NCBI GenBank assembly: GCA_004356105.1
Contig: SMYC01000136.1
Span: forward strand, 1-54,647
DNA length: 54,647 bases
Direction of reading: 5' to 3'
Origin: Acidobacteriota bacterium
Lineage (GTDB): Bacteria > Acidobacteriota > Vicinamibacteria > Marinacidobacterales > SMYC01
Shown here: piece after piece, positions 9,515 through 16,886 of the stretch
How positions within the stretch are numbered: the first letter of the stretch is position 1
Layout of the letters: each line of letters begins with the position of its first letter
The notes under the pieces: model-generated
What the model saw: the letters and a program-made list of their open reading frames with translations, nothing else
The model's database searches: none
Told to the model about the DNA's origin: nothing
Program-made: the position numbers and the translations under genes

Positions 9515-9862
9515 ATGACGCGCATGCGGTGGGCCTTCGGGATCGCCGTTCTAGTCATGGCCGTATTCTTCGTGGACTTCTGCGCTTTGGTTTTTAAATG
9601 CGGCTGCCGATCGCTCTGGAACGGAATCTCGACCTATTGCAACATCCACGCGGCGATCGGGCCGCATTGTCCGTGGTGCGAGCATCCTCTTGCGGGGGGC
9701 GGCGTCGCGTTCGGCGTGACTCTCCTGGCGCAGTGGGCGGCTTTTTTCTTACCCACGAATGTGAGCCTCGGGAAACGATGGTTGCTTGCGGTGATAGCGT
9801 TTCCTTTGGTCGCCGCTATCGTCGCGCTCGCTCAAGGGCTCTTCTGGGGATATTGGCGGTAG
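9515..9862 (+). CDS. Small membrane protein with cysteine-rich loop (115 aa)
   Basis: The ATG at 9515 follows the OmpA-fusion stop by 11 bases. Three hydrophobic segments are visible (about residues 6-26, 62-80 and 88-108). The loop between the first two carries KCGCRSLW, YCNIHAAIGPHC and PWCEHP: five or six cysteines plus histidines that could bind a metal or form disulfides. I do not recognise the family. Its position suggests it belongs with the two envelope genes upstream. Confidence 0.7.
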   Translation: MTRMRWAFGIAVLVMAVFFVDFCALVFKCGCRSLWNGISTYCNIHAAIGPHCPWCEHPLAGGGVAFGVTLLAQWAAFFLPTNVSLGKRWLLAVIAFPLVAAIVALAQGLFWGYWR

Positions 9863-9902
9863 AAGCGAGCCCTCTGTTCGAACGTGGCCGTGAAATCCGG
9901 GC

Positions 9903-10529
9903 TCACGGAGCGACGCTGGCCTTGCGAATGTAATCGAGCTTTGGAAAGTTCGCGCGCAGATGCGCGTTGCCGCCTTCGAAGATCGGCGCCTGTTTCCCGC
10001 CTCGGATACCGCCGCCCGCCGCCTCGCCATAGCCGAAATAAAGCGCGTCCGCGACCCGCATCCCTTCGACGACCTCGCCGATGGGGCTGAACCCTTGCTC
10101 ATCCAGGGCCGGATTGTCTCTCAAGTTGATGAACAGCTGCGTCGTCCGATCGTCCGGCGCCACACCATGGGCGTAGGTAACACGTCCGCGAAGATTGCTC
10201 GCTTGCACGGGCTCGTCGGCGAAGACCGCCGCTCTCCAAACCTGCGCGATGTCAGGATCGCCGTGAATGCCGAACTGTGCCCACGCGCCTTCGATAACGC
10301 GAAAAAACGCGTCGTCGTCGTAATAGCCGTTCTCGACGAGATGAAAGAACCGATCGACACCCATAGGCGACCACGCTCGATGGACGTCGACGACGATGAC
10401 GCCTCGGGTCGTCTCGAGCCGAACGTGAAAGCGTTCGGGGGCTTTCTCTGCGAAGGCCTCGTCCCTTGGATTGCGAAGCGCTGGTTGAAGGAGGAGCGTC
10501 AGGGAGGCGAGTGCTGCGAGACGGAGCAT
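9903..10529 (-). CDS. Secreted cyclophilin-type peptidyl-prolyl isomerase (208 aa)
   Basis: A signal peptide covers roughly residues 1-18. The cyclophilin domain follows (LETTRGVIVVDVHRAWSP, VDRFFHLVENGYYDDDAFFRVI, and the F-I-N-LRDNPALDEQGFSPIGEVVEGM block). The usual FHRVI and MAQGGD elements are altered here to FFRVIEGAWAQFGIHGDP, so the active-site arginine is kept in FFRV while the downstream loop is divergent. It would assist folding of exported proteins in the periplasm. A TATAAT lies 6 bases before the ATG with no ribosome-binding site, consistent with a leaderless message. Confidence 0.88.
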   Translation of the reverse strand: MLRLAALASLTLLLQPALRNPRDEAFAEKAPERFHVRLETTRGVIVVDVHRAWSPMGVDRFFHLVENGYYDDDAFFRVIEGAWAQFGIHGDPDIAQVWRAAVFADEPVQASNLRGRVTYAHGVAPDDRTTQLFINLRDNPALDEQGFSPIGEVVEGMRVADALYFGYGEAAGGGIRGGKQAPIFEGGNAHLRANFPKLDYIRKASVAP

Positions 10530-10535
10530 GTGGCG

Positions 10536-10541
10536 ATTATA
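10536..10541 (-). promoter_or_regulatory. Consensus -10 (TATAAT) 6 bases before the cyclophilin ATG
   Basis: TATAAT-CGCCAC-ATG on the minus strand places the expected transcription start on the start codon. No convincing -35 is visible. Confidence 0.5.
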
Positions 10542-10733
10542 TCGCTGCTATCAGACCCATAACCTAGAACCGTATCGCGAGGTCGGGTGGCGTTCAAGGA
10601 TGATGAATCCACGCTATCCTGCCGTCCATCGACTTCCTTAATCGACAAGGGGTCTCGATCGTCTCAGAAGAAGCGCCAAAGCTTACTTGAAGGGCACCGC
10701 CTGACGACGTTCTTTGAATCTTGCGAGCGAACA

Positions 10734-10772
10734 GAGTGCGGAGGTGATTTAGAAGCGGCCACCTCCGCACTC
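10734..10772 (-). terminator. Hairpin terminator downstream of arsI
   Basis: A perfect 13-bp stem, GAGTGCGGAGGTG pairing with CACCTCCGCACTC, has a 13-base loop and lies 10 bases past the arsI stop. There is no U-tract on the minus strand, so termination would rest on the strong stem. Confidence 0.55.
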
Positions 10773-10782
10773 GAGTTTTCGA

Positions 10783-11241
10783 CTACGAGCAGCAGGTCGG
10801 CTCGCAACAAGGTTCCTCGGACGCCGCAGCTTGTAGCGCCGGGTCATTCTTGTCGGTCACGTCATCTTCCTTGACGACGAAGACTTCCCAGCGATAGCCG
10901 TTCGGGTCGGCGACCCAGACTTTGTCTTGAAGCGCATAGCAGCACACGGTGTCCTTTTCTTCGAGGGTCGTAAAACCCGCTGCAGCAAGGCGCTTCGTCG
11001 CATCCGCGACCTCCTCGGCAGAGCTCACTTGAATCCCGAGATGGTTGAGCGAGCTCGGGTCCTTCGGAGCGTGGGCGCTCTTGTTGAGCGTGAAGTTCAG
11101 CCCGGGCGTCTCGAGCTCGAACTTCGCGTATCCGGGTTTGAGCTTCAGCGGTTCCTTTCCAAAGAAGCCGCGATAGAACGTAACGGACTCGTCGAATTTG
11201 TTGGTGTTCAAAGCGATGTGAATTTTTTGGCTTGTGGTCAT
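10783..11241 (-). CDS. arsI: Organoarsenical C-As lyase / ArsI-CadI family dioxygenase (152 aa)
   Basis: This is a vicinal-oxygen-chelate (glyoxalase-fold) protein matching the ArsI/CadI family. Metal ligands are expected in HIALNT, in SLNHLGIQV and at the Glu of WEVFVVK. The vicinal pair Cys100-Cys101 in DTVCCYALQDKVW is the signature that binds trivalent organoarsenicals. The tail EEPCCEPTCCS adds four more cysteines. ArsI uses Fe(II) and oxygen to cleave the carbon-arsenic bond of methylarsenite or reduced aromatic arsenicals, releasing As(III). An AGGAGG site precedes the ATG, and arsR lies 72 bases upstream on the same strand. No arsenite efflux gene (arsB or acr3) is visible nearby. Confidence 0.92.
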   Translation of the reverse strand: MTTSQKIHIALNTNKFDESVTFYRGFFGKEPLKLKPGYAKFELETPGLNFTLNKSAHAPKDPSSLNHLGIQVSSAEEVADATKRLAAAGFTTLEEKDTVCCYALQDKVWVADPNGYRWEVFVVKEDDVTDKNDPALQAAASEEPCCEPTCCS

Positions 11242-11253
11242 GCCTTTCCTCCT

Positions 11254-11275
11254 ATGTTTCTAGAAAAATCGAATT
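11254..11275 (-). promoter_or_regulatory. Second ArsR operator-like site in the arsR-arsI gap
   Basis: On the minus strand this shares AATTCGATTWTTCTAGAA with the site in front of arsR (about 18 of 22 positions), in the opposite orientation relative to the genes. It lies just upstream of the arsI ribosome-binding site, where bound repressor could block a second promoter or read-through. Confidence 0.6.
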
Positions 11276-11313
11276 GTTGAGATGGCTTTCGGCTCGGGTG
11301 GGCTTCATTGTGC

Positions 11314-11637
11314 TTAAACCTTGGCGGGTACGGAGATGTTGACGACGGGCTGCCGCGTGCAGCACTCGGCGTAGAGGAAGTTCAAGAGTTTTTGAAGAGA
11401 CTCCGTCCCAGCGCGGTAGCGAAGAAAGCGCCCCTCGCGCTCCTGGTCGACGAGCCCTTCGTGCCGCAGCGCGTCGAGATGATGGGAGAGAGTCGAGGCC
11501 GGGATAGCGAGCTCTTCTTGAAGCTCGCCAACAACGAGCCCGGTGGGGTGCGCGGCTAACAGAAGTCGGATGATGGCCACCCGCGATTCGTGGCCGAGGG
11601 CCCCGAACATCCGTGCAACGTCCGCCGTGTTCTCCAT
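11314..11637 (-). CDS. arsR: ArsR-family metalloregulator (107 aa)
   Basis: This winged-helix repressor has recognition-helix text IPASTLSHHLDALRHEGLVDQ (residues about 45-65) and a beta-wing REGRFLRYRAG. There is no ELCVCDL motif at the usual helix position; instead a Cys92-Cys93 pair sits in the C-terminal helix (FLYAECCTR). That resembles ArsR variants that sense As(III) or methylarsenite through C-terminal cysteines. It should repress arsR-arsI and release on binding arsenical. The ATG is 6 bases from a near-consensus -10, so the message is probably leaderless. Confidence 0.92.
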   Translation of the reverse strand: MENTADVARMFGALGHESRVAIIRLLLAAHPTGLVVGELQEELAIPASTLSHHLDALRHEGLVDQEREGRFLRYRAGTESLQKLLNFLYAECCTRQPVVNISVPAKV

Positions 11638-11672
11638 AATTCGATTATTCTAGAATAATAGGATAATGTCAA
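11638..11672 (-). promoter_or_regulatory. arsR promoter and palindromic operator
   Basis: On the minus strand TTGACA (11667-11672), a 17-base spacer and AATAAT (11644-11649) form a near-perfect sigma70-type promoter. The perfect 16-bp palindrome ATTATTCTAGAATAAT (11644-11659) covers the -10 and part of the spacer, so a bound repressor would exclude polymerase. Confidence 0.85.
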
Positions 11673-11817
11673 GAGGTTTTGGTGGCAAACGAGGACTCGC
11701 GGCCACGCGCCGTGAGTCTCGGGCCACGTCATGTCGGGCGCAAACAGTGCGAAAGCGTTCCCGCGGAAACGTTTTCTGTTGAAAAGCGGCCATAGGGCTG
11801 TGGAAAACCTGTGGAAA

Positions 11818-11860
11818 GCGTGTCTCACGTGAGGCACGCGAACAGTCAGCTTGCTACAAT
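11818..11860 (+). promoter_or_regulatory. Candidate promoter and palindrome upstream of the M49 peptidase gene
   Basis: TACAAT at 11855-11860 is a plausible -10. A 22-bp near-palindrome at 11818-11839, centred on CTCACGTGAG and with 10 of 11 positions symmetric, would overlap the -35 region and could be a regulator site. Confidence 0.4.
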
Positions 11861-11880
11861 GCCGCAGCAAGGAGGACGCC

Positions 11881-13524
11881 ATGCCACGTCTCGCTGCTTC
11901 TCTAGCCGTCGTCGTCGCCATCGCCGCTTGTCAGAGCGCGCCGGAGCCCGAACCGGAAGCGCCCGGGCGCCGGATGCAGGAGCTTCTCGGTAAATACACG
12001 ACGGTGCGTCTAACTACGAATCTCGACGTGCTCACGGAGTCGGAGCGTGCGATGTTGCCGCACCTCATCCGCGCGGCCCAGGCGATGGAGGGCGCTTACT
12101 GGGAGCAAGCCTACGGCGATCGTGATGCGCTCATGGCGTCGCTCGACGAAGACGCCCAGCGGTTCGCCGCGATCAATTACGGTCCGTGGGATCGTCTCGA
12201 CGACAACGCGCCTTTCGTCGCGGGCACGGACGAGAAGTCCGCGGGCTCGAATTTCTACCCCGCCGACATGACCAAAGAAGAGCTCGAGGCCGCGCATAAC
12301 CCCGAGCTTCGAAGCCTCACGACGATGGTGCGGCGCGACGACGACGGCAAGCTCACGGTGATCCCGTACTCGGTGTTCTTCGAAGCCGCTTACGGCACCG
12401 CGGCCGAGGAGCTGCGCGCCGCGGCCGCGCTCGCCGAAGATCCAGGCTTGAAACGCTATCTCGAGCTTCGCGCGGAGGCGCTGCTTACCGACGACTACCG
12501 CGCGAGCGACATGGCGTGGATGGACATGAAGGACAACACGCTCGACATCGTCATCGGCCCGATCGAGACCTATGAGGATCAACTCTTCGGCTCGAAAGCG
12601 GCGAACGAGTCCTTCGTGCTCGTCAAGGACCACGAGTGGAGCGCCCGGCTCGCCCGCTACACGTCGCTTCTACCAGAGCTCCAAGAGGCCCTTCCGGTTG
12701 CGGACACGTACAAGCAGGAGACGCCCGGGCGCGACTCGGACTTGAACGCCTATGACGTCATCTACTATGCCGGCGACGCCAATGCGGGCTCGAAGGCGAT
12801 CGCAGTCAACTTGCCGAACGACGAGGAAGTGCAGCTTCAGAAAGGCACGCGTCGTCTTCAGCTCAAGAATGCCATGCGGGCGAAGTTCGACAAGATTCTC
12901 CTTCCTATTAGTCAGCTCGTTATCGCGGCCGATCAGCGCGAGCTCATCAACTTCGACGCGTTCTTCGCCAACGTCATGTTCCACGAAGTCGCGCACGGAC
13001 TTGGCATCAAGAACACCGTCAATGGCCGCGGTCGCGTCCGAAACGCGCTCCAAGAGCGCGCCTCGGCTCTCGAAGAAGCGAAAGCCGACGTGCTCGGTCT
13101 ATTCATGATCACCGAGCTCATCAAGAGAGGGGAGCTCGAGGACGAGAACCTCGACGACAACTACGTCACGTTTCTCGCGTCGATCTTCCGCTCGGTTCGC
13201 TTCGGCGGGGCGAGCGCGCATGGCCGCGCGAATTTGATGCAGCTCAGTTTTCTCGCAGAGGCCGGAGCGTTCTCCTACGACGAGAGCACCGAGACCTACC
13301 GCGTGGACCTCGAGAAGATGGAGCAGGCGGTCAACGACCTTGCCGGCGTGATTTTGAAGATCCAGGGCGACGGGGACTACGAAGGCCTCGGCGTTTTCAT
13401 GGAAAAGCACCAGGTCACCACCGATCGACTTCGTCAGAGTCTCGACCGGCTCGCGGCGGCGGCGATCCCCGTCGACATCATCTTCGAACAAGGACCCGCC
13501 GTTCTCGGACTCTCGGGTTCTTAG
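11881..13524 (+). CDS. M49-type (dipeptidyl-peptidase III-like) zinc peptidase lipoprotein (547 aa)
   Basis: AAGGAGG precedes the ATG at 11881. The N terminus is a lipoprotein signal ending in IAAC, followed by an acidic/proline linker. The zinc site is HEVAHGLG (His368) with the downstream EEAKAD (Glu398-Glu399), the arrangement of bacterial M49 proteins. In eukaryotic DPP III the first motif is HEXXGH. Length and the acidic N-terminal region also fit. It would trim peptides at the outer face of a membrane. Its neighbours are unrelated, and the 3' flank is the inverted-repeat element at 13.6 kb. Confidence 0.85.
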   Translation: MPRLAASLAVVVAIAACQSAPEPEPEAPGRRMQELLGKYTTVRLTTNLDVLTESERAMLPHLIRAAQAMEGAYWEQAYGDRDALMASLDEDAQRFAAINYGPWDRLDDNAPFVAGTDEKSAGSNFYPADMTKEELEAAHNPELRSLTTMVRRDDDGKLTVIPYSVFFEAAYGTAAEELRAAAALAEDPGLKRYLELRAEALLTDDYRASDMAWMDMKDNTLDIVIGPIETYEDQLFGSKAANESFVLVKDHEWSARLARYTSLLPELQEALPVADTYKQETPGRDSDLNAYDVIYYAGDANAGSKAIAVNLPNDEEVQLQKGTRRLQLKNAMRAKFDKILLPISQLVIAADQRELINFDAFFANVMFHEVAHGLGIKNTVNGRGRVRNALQERASALEEAKADVLGLFMITELIKRGELEDENLDDNYVTFLASIFRSVRFGGASAHGRANLMQLSFLAEAGAFSYDESTETYRVDLEKMEQAVNDLAGVILKIQGDGDYEGLGVFMEKHQVTTDRLRQSLDRLAAAAIPVDIIFEQGPAVLGLSGS

Positions 13525-13561
13525 GCTCTACCTGCCAGAACCGCGCACTCCTGTAAGTTTT

Positions 13562-13801
13562 GGAGCAGGATCAATATTAAGAAAAGCGTAACGCAAAGTC
13601 GCAAAGAAAAAAGCAAGAACTGAAAGGAAGTAGAAAAAAACAAGAAAATTCGCCCGGCTTTCTCCGGGCTCAAGGTAGCTAATAGCATAGGGGCTAAATA
13701 TCTAAATATTTAGCGACATCAGCGGTTCCTCTCATTCTCTTTTCCTTTCTTTGCGCCTTTGCGCCTTTGCGTTACGCTTTTCTTAATGTTGATCTAGCTC
13801 C
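13562..13801. repeat. MITE-like inverted-repeat element, no coding capacity
   Basis: This fills most of the 323-base gap between 13525 and 13847. Arms at 13562-13609 and 13746-13801 are near-identical inverted copies sharing ATTAAGAAAAGCGTAACG followed by CAAAG. The right arm has one extra GCGCAAAG unit. Weaker pairing extends outward to about 13545 and 13818. Inside are a GCCCGG/CCGGGC hairpin (about 13652-13669) and the palindrome CTAAATATTTAG. The interior is far more AT-rich than the flanking genes. No transposase or clear target duplication is seen. I recall related GCGCAAAG-type repeats from other phyla. Confidence 0.65.
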
Positions 13802-13847
13802 GAACCCATCAGAACTGCTCCTCAGGTTTTGTTTGGCTAGGCTTAGC

Positions 13848-14174
13848 TCACGCTAAGTCGCTCGCCACTAGCGATCGGACGGAGTCGAGCCCTTCCTCGG
13901 GCTCGTCGAAGATCTCGTCGATCTCGCGCAAGATCACTTTTTTGGCGGCCTGGGTCAGGAGCTTCATGCGCCGCTCTTCCGAGAGCGAGTCGAGCTTGAA
14001 GCGCTCGCTGAGCTCCCGAGAGACGACAAAGCGGTGGCCGCGCTGCTCTTCGAGATGTTCTTTGCTCCGCCGGATGCAGCAGCGGATCTCCCAATCCGGC
14101 CGCTCGGACACGTCGAGCGTCTCGATGTCGATGAACCAGCCGTCCCGCTCCACGCGGATAAAGTCGTTCGCCAT
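13848..14174 (-). CDS. Conserved-looking small protein of unknown function (108 aa)
   Basis: The protein begins MANDFIRVERDGWFIDIETL, has two cysteines in EIRCCIRRSKEHLE, and ends in two acidic amphipathic helices (EERRMKLLTQAAKKVIL, EIDEIFDEPEEGLDS). Charge patterning and codon use look like a real soluble protein, but I do not recognise the family. Its ATG has a weak GGGGG-type site upstream and is divergent from the cupin gene, with a 98-base gap. Its 3' end abuts the inverted-repeat element. Confidence 0.6.
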   Translation of the reverse strand: MANDFIRVERDGWFIDIETLDVSERPDWEIRCCIRRSKEHLEEQRGHRFVVSRELSERFKLDSLSEERRMKLLTQAAKKVILREIDEIFDEPEEGLDSVRSLVASDLA

Positions 14175-14272
14175 ATGCCCCCAGAATCTCCGCTATTTAT
14201 CTTGCGCCAGCGCCTTGTTGTCAAGGGTGAGCTGCTCAGGTAACGTAGGCGGCGTTTTCGAAGGAGGATCCA

Positions 14273-14650
14273 GTGGCCAATAGTAGTGACGTTCGGCATA
14301 TCCGTTGGGATGACCTTCCCAAGGAAAAACTCACCGACTTTCTCGACCGCCGCATCATCACGGGCGAGAAGGCCATGCTCACGCACGTGTACATGAAGAA
14401 GGGCTGCGTCGTTCCGCTGCACCATCACGAGAACGAGCAGCTAACCTATGTGCTCGAGGGCGCTCTGAAATTCTGGGTCGGCTCCGAGGATGCCGAGCCC
14501 ATCGTCGTGCGCACGGGCGAGGTGCTCGTGCTGCCTTCGAACGTTCCTCACAAGGCCGAGGCGCTCGAGGATACGCTCGACGTGGACATCTTCTCGCCTC
14601 CGCGCCAGGACTGGCTCGATGGCACCGATGACTACCTCCGACAGCAATAA
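14273..14650 (+). CDS. Single-domain cupin protein (125 aa)
   Basis: The GTG start at 14273 is fixed by AAGGAGG 5 bases upstream. The cupin metal motif is GCVVPLHHHENEQLTYVLEG, matching G(X)5HXH(X)3-4E(X)6G, and the second motif is near VLVLPSNVPHKAEAL. Such small cupins bind Fe, Mn or Zn and act as dioxygenases, isomerases or sensors; the reaction cannot be assigned. Its last 23 bases overlap the start of the membrane hydrolase gene, so translation of the two is likely coupled. Confidence 0.88.
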   Translation: MANSSDVRHIRWDDLPKEKLTDFLDRRIITGEKAMLTHVYMKKGCVVPLHHHENEQLTYVLEGALKFWVGSEDAEPIVVRTGEVLVLPSNVPHKAEALEDTLDVDIFSPPRQDWLDGTDDYLRQQ

Positions 14651-16886
14651 GCTCTCCCCGGGTTTCTGGAAGGCCGCCTCGGCGGGCCTCGTTGTGGCAG
14701 CGGTCCTGGTCTCCGGACTCACCGGCAGCTTTTACGGCACCGGGCTGCCATGGCTTGTAGAGGCCCTCGTCGGCGCGCTCGCAGGGGCGCTTTGCTTTTG
14801 GCTGTTTATGGTCGCCGCGCGCCTTCTGGCTCGGATTCTTAGCATCCCGTTATCTGAGTTCATGAGCTTCGTCGTCGCGGCCATCGGCGTCGCGATCGTG
14901 CTGCGCTCGACGCGCTTCCGTTGGAACCCGATGCTCTTTTACCCCGCGGCTATCGTTTTTTTCGCGGCGCAAGCGACGCTCTTCGGAGCGCTCTGGGGAT
15001 GGTTCAAGACCGAAGGCCGTCGCGGGCTCTATGGCGCTTTGGTGGTGGTTGCGCTCGCCGTCGACATTGCGGGGTTCGCCTGGCTGGCAAATGACGGAAG
15101 CGATCCGTACCCCGTCGCTGAAGTCGAGAACCCGAGCCCGAGCCCGCCCGTACTCGACATGCGAAACCCTGCCGAGCCCGGGACTTTCGACGTCGAGACG
15201 CTCACCTATGGAAGCGGTACCGATATCCGCCGGCCCGAGTTCGGGCCCGACGTCACCATCGCGACCGCGACCGTGGACGCGTCGAAGCTTCTCCCCGAGT
15301 GGAAAGACTTCAAGGCGCGTGCGCGAAAGTGGTATTGGGGCTTCTCGCTCGAGGAAGCACCGCTCAACGCGCGGGTGTGGATGCCTCGCGGCGATGGGCC
15401 GTTCCCGCTTGCGCTCATCGTGCACGGCAACCACCGCATGGAGGATCACTCCGATCCCGGCTATGCCTATCTCGGCGAGCTCCTCGCGAGCCAAGGAATC
15501 ATCATGGCTTCTGTCGACGAGAACTACATCAACGGGACGTGGTCGGGCGATTTCCGTGGGAAGGAAATGCAGCTGCGCGGGTGGCTCTTGCTCGAGCATC
15601 TCCGCCTTTGGCACGAATGGAACGAGACACCCGGCCATCGCTTCGAAGGTCGCATCGATGTCGAGAAGATCGCGCTCATGGGCCACTCTCGCGGCGGCGA
15701 AGCTGTGGCGATTGCCCATGCGTTCAACCAACTCCCGTTTTATCCCGACGATGCGACCGTCCACTTCGATTACGGGTTCAACATCCGGTCGCTCGTGGCC
15801 ATCGCTCAAATCGATCAGCGCTACCCGCGCCGCATGAAGCTCGAGAACGTGAACTTTCTCGCGCTTCAAGGCTCTTACGACGCTGACGAGCCGAGCTTTC
15901 ATGGTCTTCGGCAGTTTCGCCGCCTGACGTTTACGGATGACGACTATTGGTTCAAAGCCGGTATCTACATCCATCGCGCGAACCACGGCCAGTTCAACTC
16001 GAGCTGGGGTCGGTTCGACTCGAGTTTTCCGGGACGATGGCTTCTGAATACGGGCCCTCTCATTTCAGGTGAGGACCAACGCGAGATTGCGAAGGTCTAT
16101 ATCTCCGCATTCCTGTTGGCGACACTCCGGGAGGTTCTGGACTATTTGCCGCTATTCCGCGATCCCCGTGTCGCTTCCAAGTGGCTACCCAACGACATCG
16201 TCTACGTGCAACAGTTCGACGATTCGACGTTTAGTGCCGTCGCGGATTACGAGGAAGATATCGACGTCACGACGGCGAGCCGCGAAGGTGCTTTCATCGA
16301 GACGGATGGGCTCACCCTTTGGAGGGAAGAGGAGCTTCTCGGCCGCGACAAGCTGACGCAGAGCACGAATGTTGCCGTCCTCGGTTGGAACGAGAGCGGA
16401 GCGAGCTACGCGGTCACGCTCGGCGACGACACGCTCGAGCTCGACGATTCGATGGCGCTCAGCTTCTTCTTGTCGAGCTCGACGGAAAAGCCGGATGACG
16501 ACGAGGACGCGGAATCGGTGCCGCTCGAGCTCAGCGTGGAGCTCACCGACGCGCATGGCGCCGTCGCGTCGGTGCGACTCTTGGACATTGCCCCGATAAC
16601 ACCGCCCATAAAAGTTCAGTATCTCAAGATCGAGTGGTTCAACCGCGCCGCCTATAACAGCACTTGGGAGCCGATCCTGCAAAGCTACTGGTTGCCGCTG
16701 TCGCGTTTCGACGGTGTCGACTCAAAGGCGCTCGTTTCCATTCTCTTTCGGTTCAACAGCAATCGCGGTGTGGTTCTCCTCGACGAGATAGGTTTTCGAG
16801 GAGTGCCAATGCGTGTCGAGCCAAGCGCAGGGGAGGGCGATAGCGAAGCTCAGACCCGCGAGAGCGGGGACCGCCCAGCCCAATAG
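14628..16886 (+). CDS. Membrane-anchored alpha/beta hydrolase (752 aa)
   Basis: Four or five membrane helices occupy residues about 10-160. Then comes a region with FPLALIVHGNHR (strand and oxyanion loop) and the nucleophile elbow ALMGHSRGGEAV around residue 350. A candidate base His lies in IHRANHGQFN. The GHSRGG elbow and HGNH loop recall dienelactone-hydrolase or chlorophyllase-like families, but the length is unusual. A C-terminal beta-rich domain follows. The start at ATG 14628 is inside the cupin gene. The last 165 bases are shared with the convergent MFS gene. I infer an esterase or peptidase activity at the membrane; the substrate is unknown. Confidence 0.8.
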   Translation: MTTSDSNKLSPGFWKAASAGLVVAAVLVSGLTGSFYGTGLPWLVEALVGALAGALCFWLFMVAARLLARILSIPLSEFMSFVVAAIGVAIVLRSTRFRWNPMLFYPAAIVFFAAQATLFGALWGWFKTEGRRGLYGALVVVALAVDIAGFAWLANDGSDPYPVAEVENPSPSPPVLDMRNPAEPGTFDVETLTYGSGTDIRRPEFGPDVTIATATVDASKLLPEWKDFKARARKWYWGFSLEEAPLNARVWMPRGDGPFPLALIVHGNHRMEDHSDPGYAYLGELLASQGIIMASVDENYINGTWSGDFRGKEMQLRGWLLLEHLRLWHEWNETPGHRFEGRIDVEKIALMGHSRGGEAVAIAHAFNQLPFYPDDATVHFDYGFNIRSLVAIAQIDQRYPRRMKLENVNFLALQGSYDADEPSFHGLRQFRRLTFTDDDYWFKAGIYIHRANHGQFNSSWGRFDSSFPGRWLLNTGPLISGEDQREIAKVYISAFLLATLREVLDYLPLFRDPRVASKWLPNDIVYVQQFDDSTFSAVADYEEDIDVTTASREGAFIETDGLTLWREEELLGRDKLTQSTNVAVLGWNESGASYAVTLGDDTLELDDSMALSFFLSSSTEKPDDDEDAESVPLELSVELTDAHGAVASVRLLDIAPITPPIKVQYLKIEWFNRAAYNSTWEPILQSYWLPLSRFDGVDSKALVSILFRFNSNRGVVLLDEIGFRGVPMRVEPSAGEGDSEAQTRESGDRPAQ

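Noticed and set aside
10587..10874. 95-codon plus-strand ORF between the cyclophilin and arsI
   Set aside because: Ser/Arg-rich, spans the terminator hairpin and runs into the arsI 3' end; no ribosome-binding site.
13562..13801. CRISPR-like repeat
   Set aside because: Two inverted arms and no regular direct repeats or spacers.
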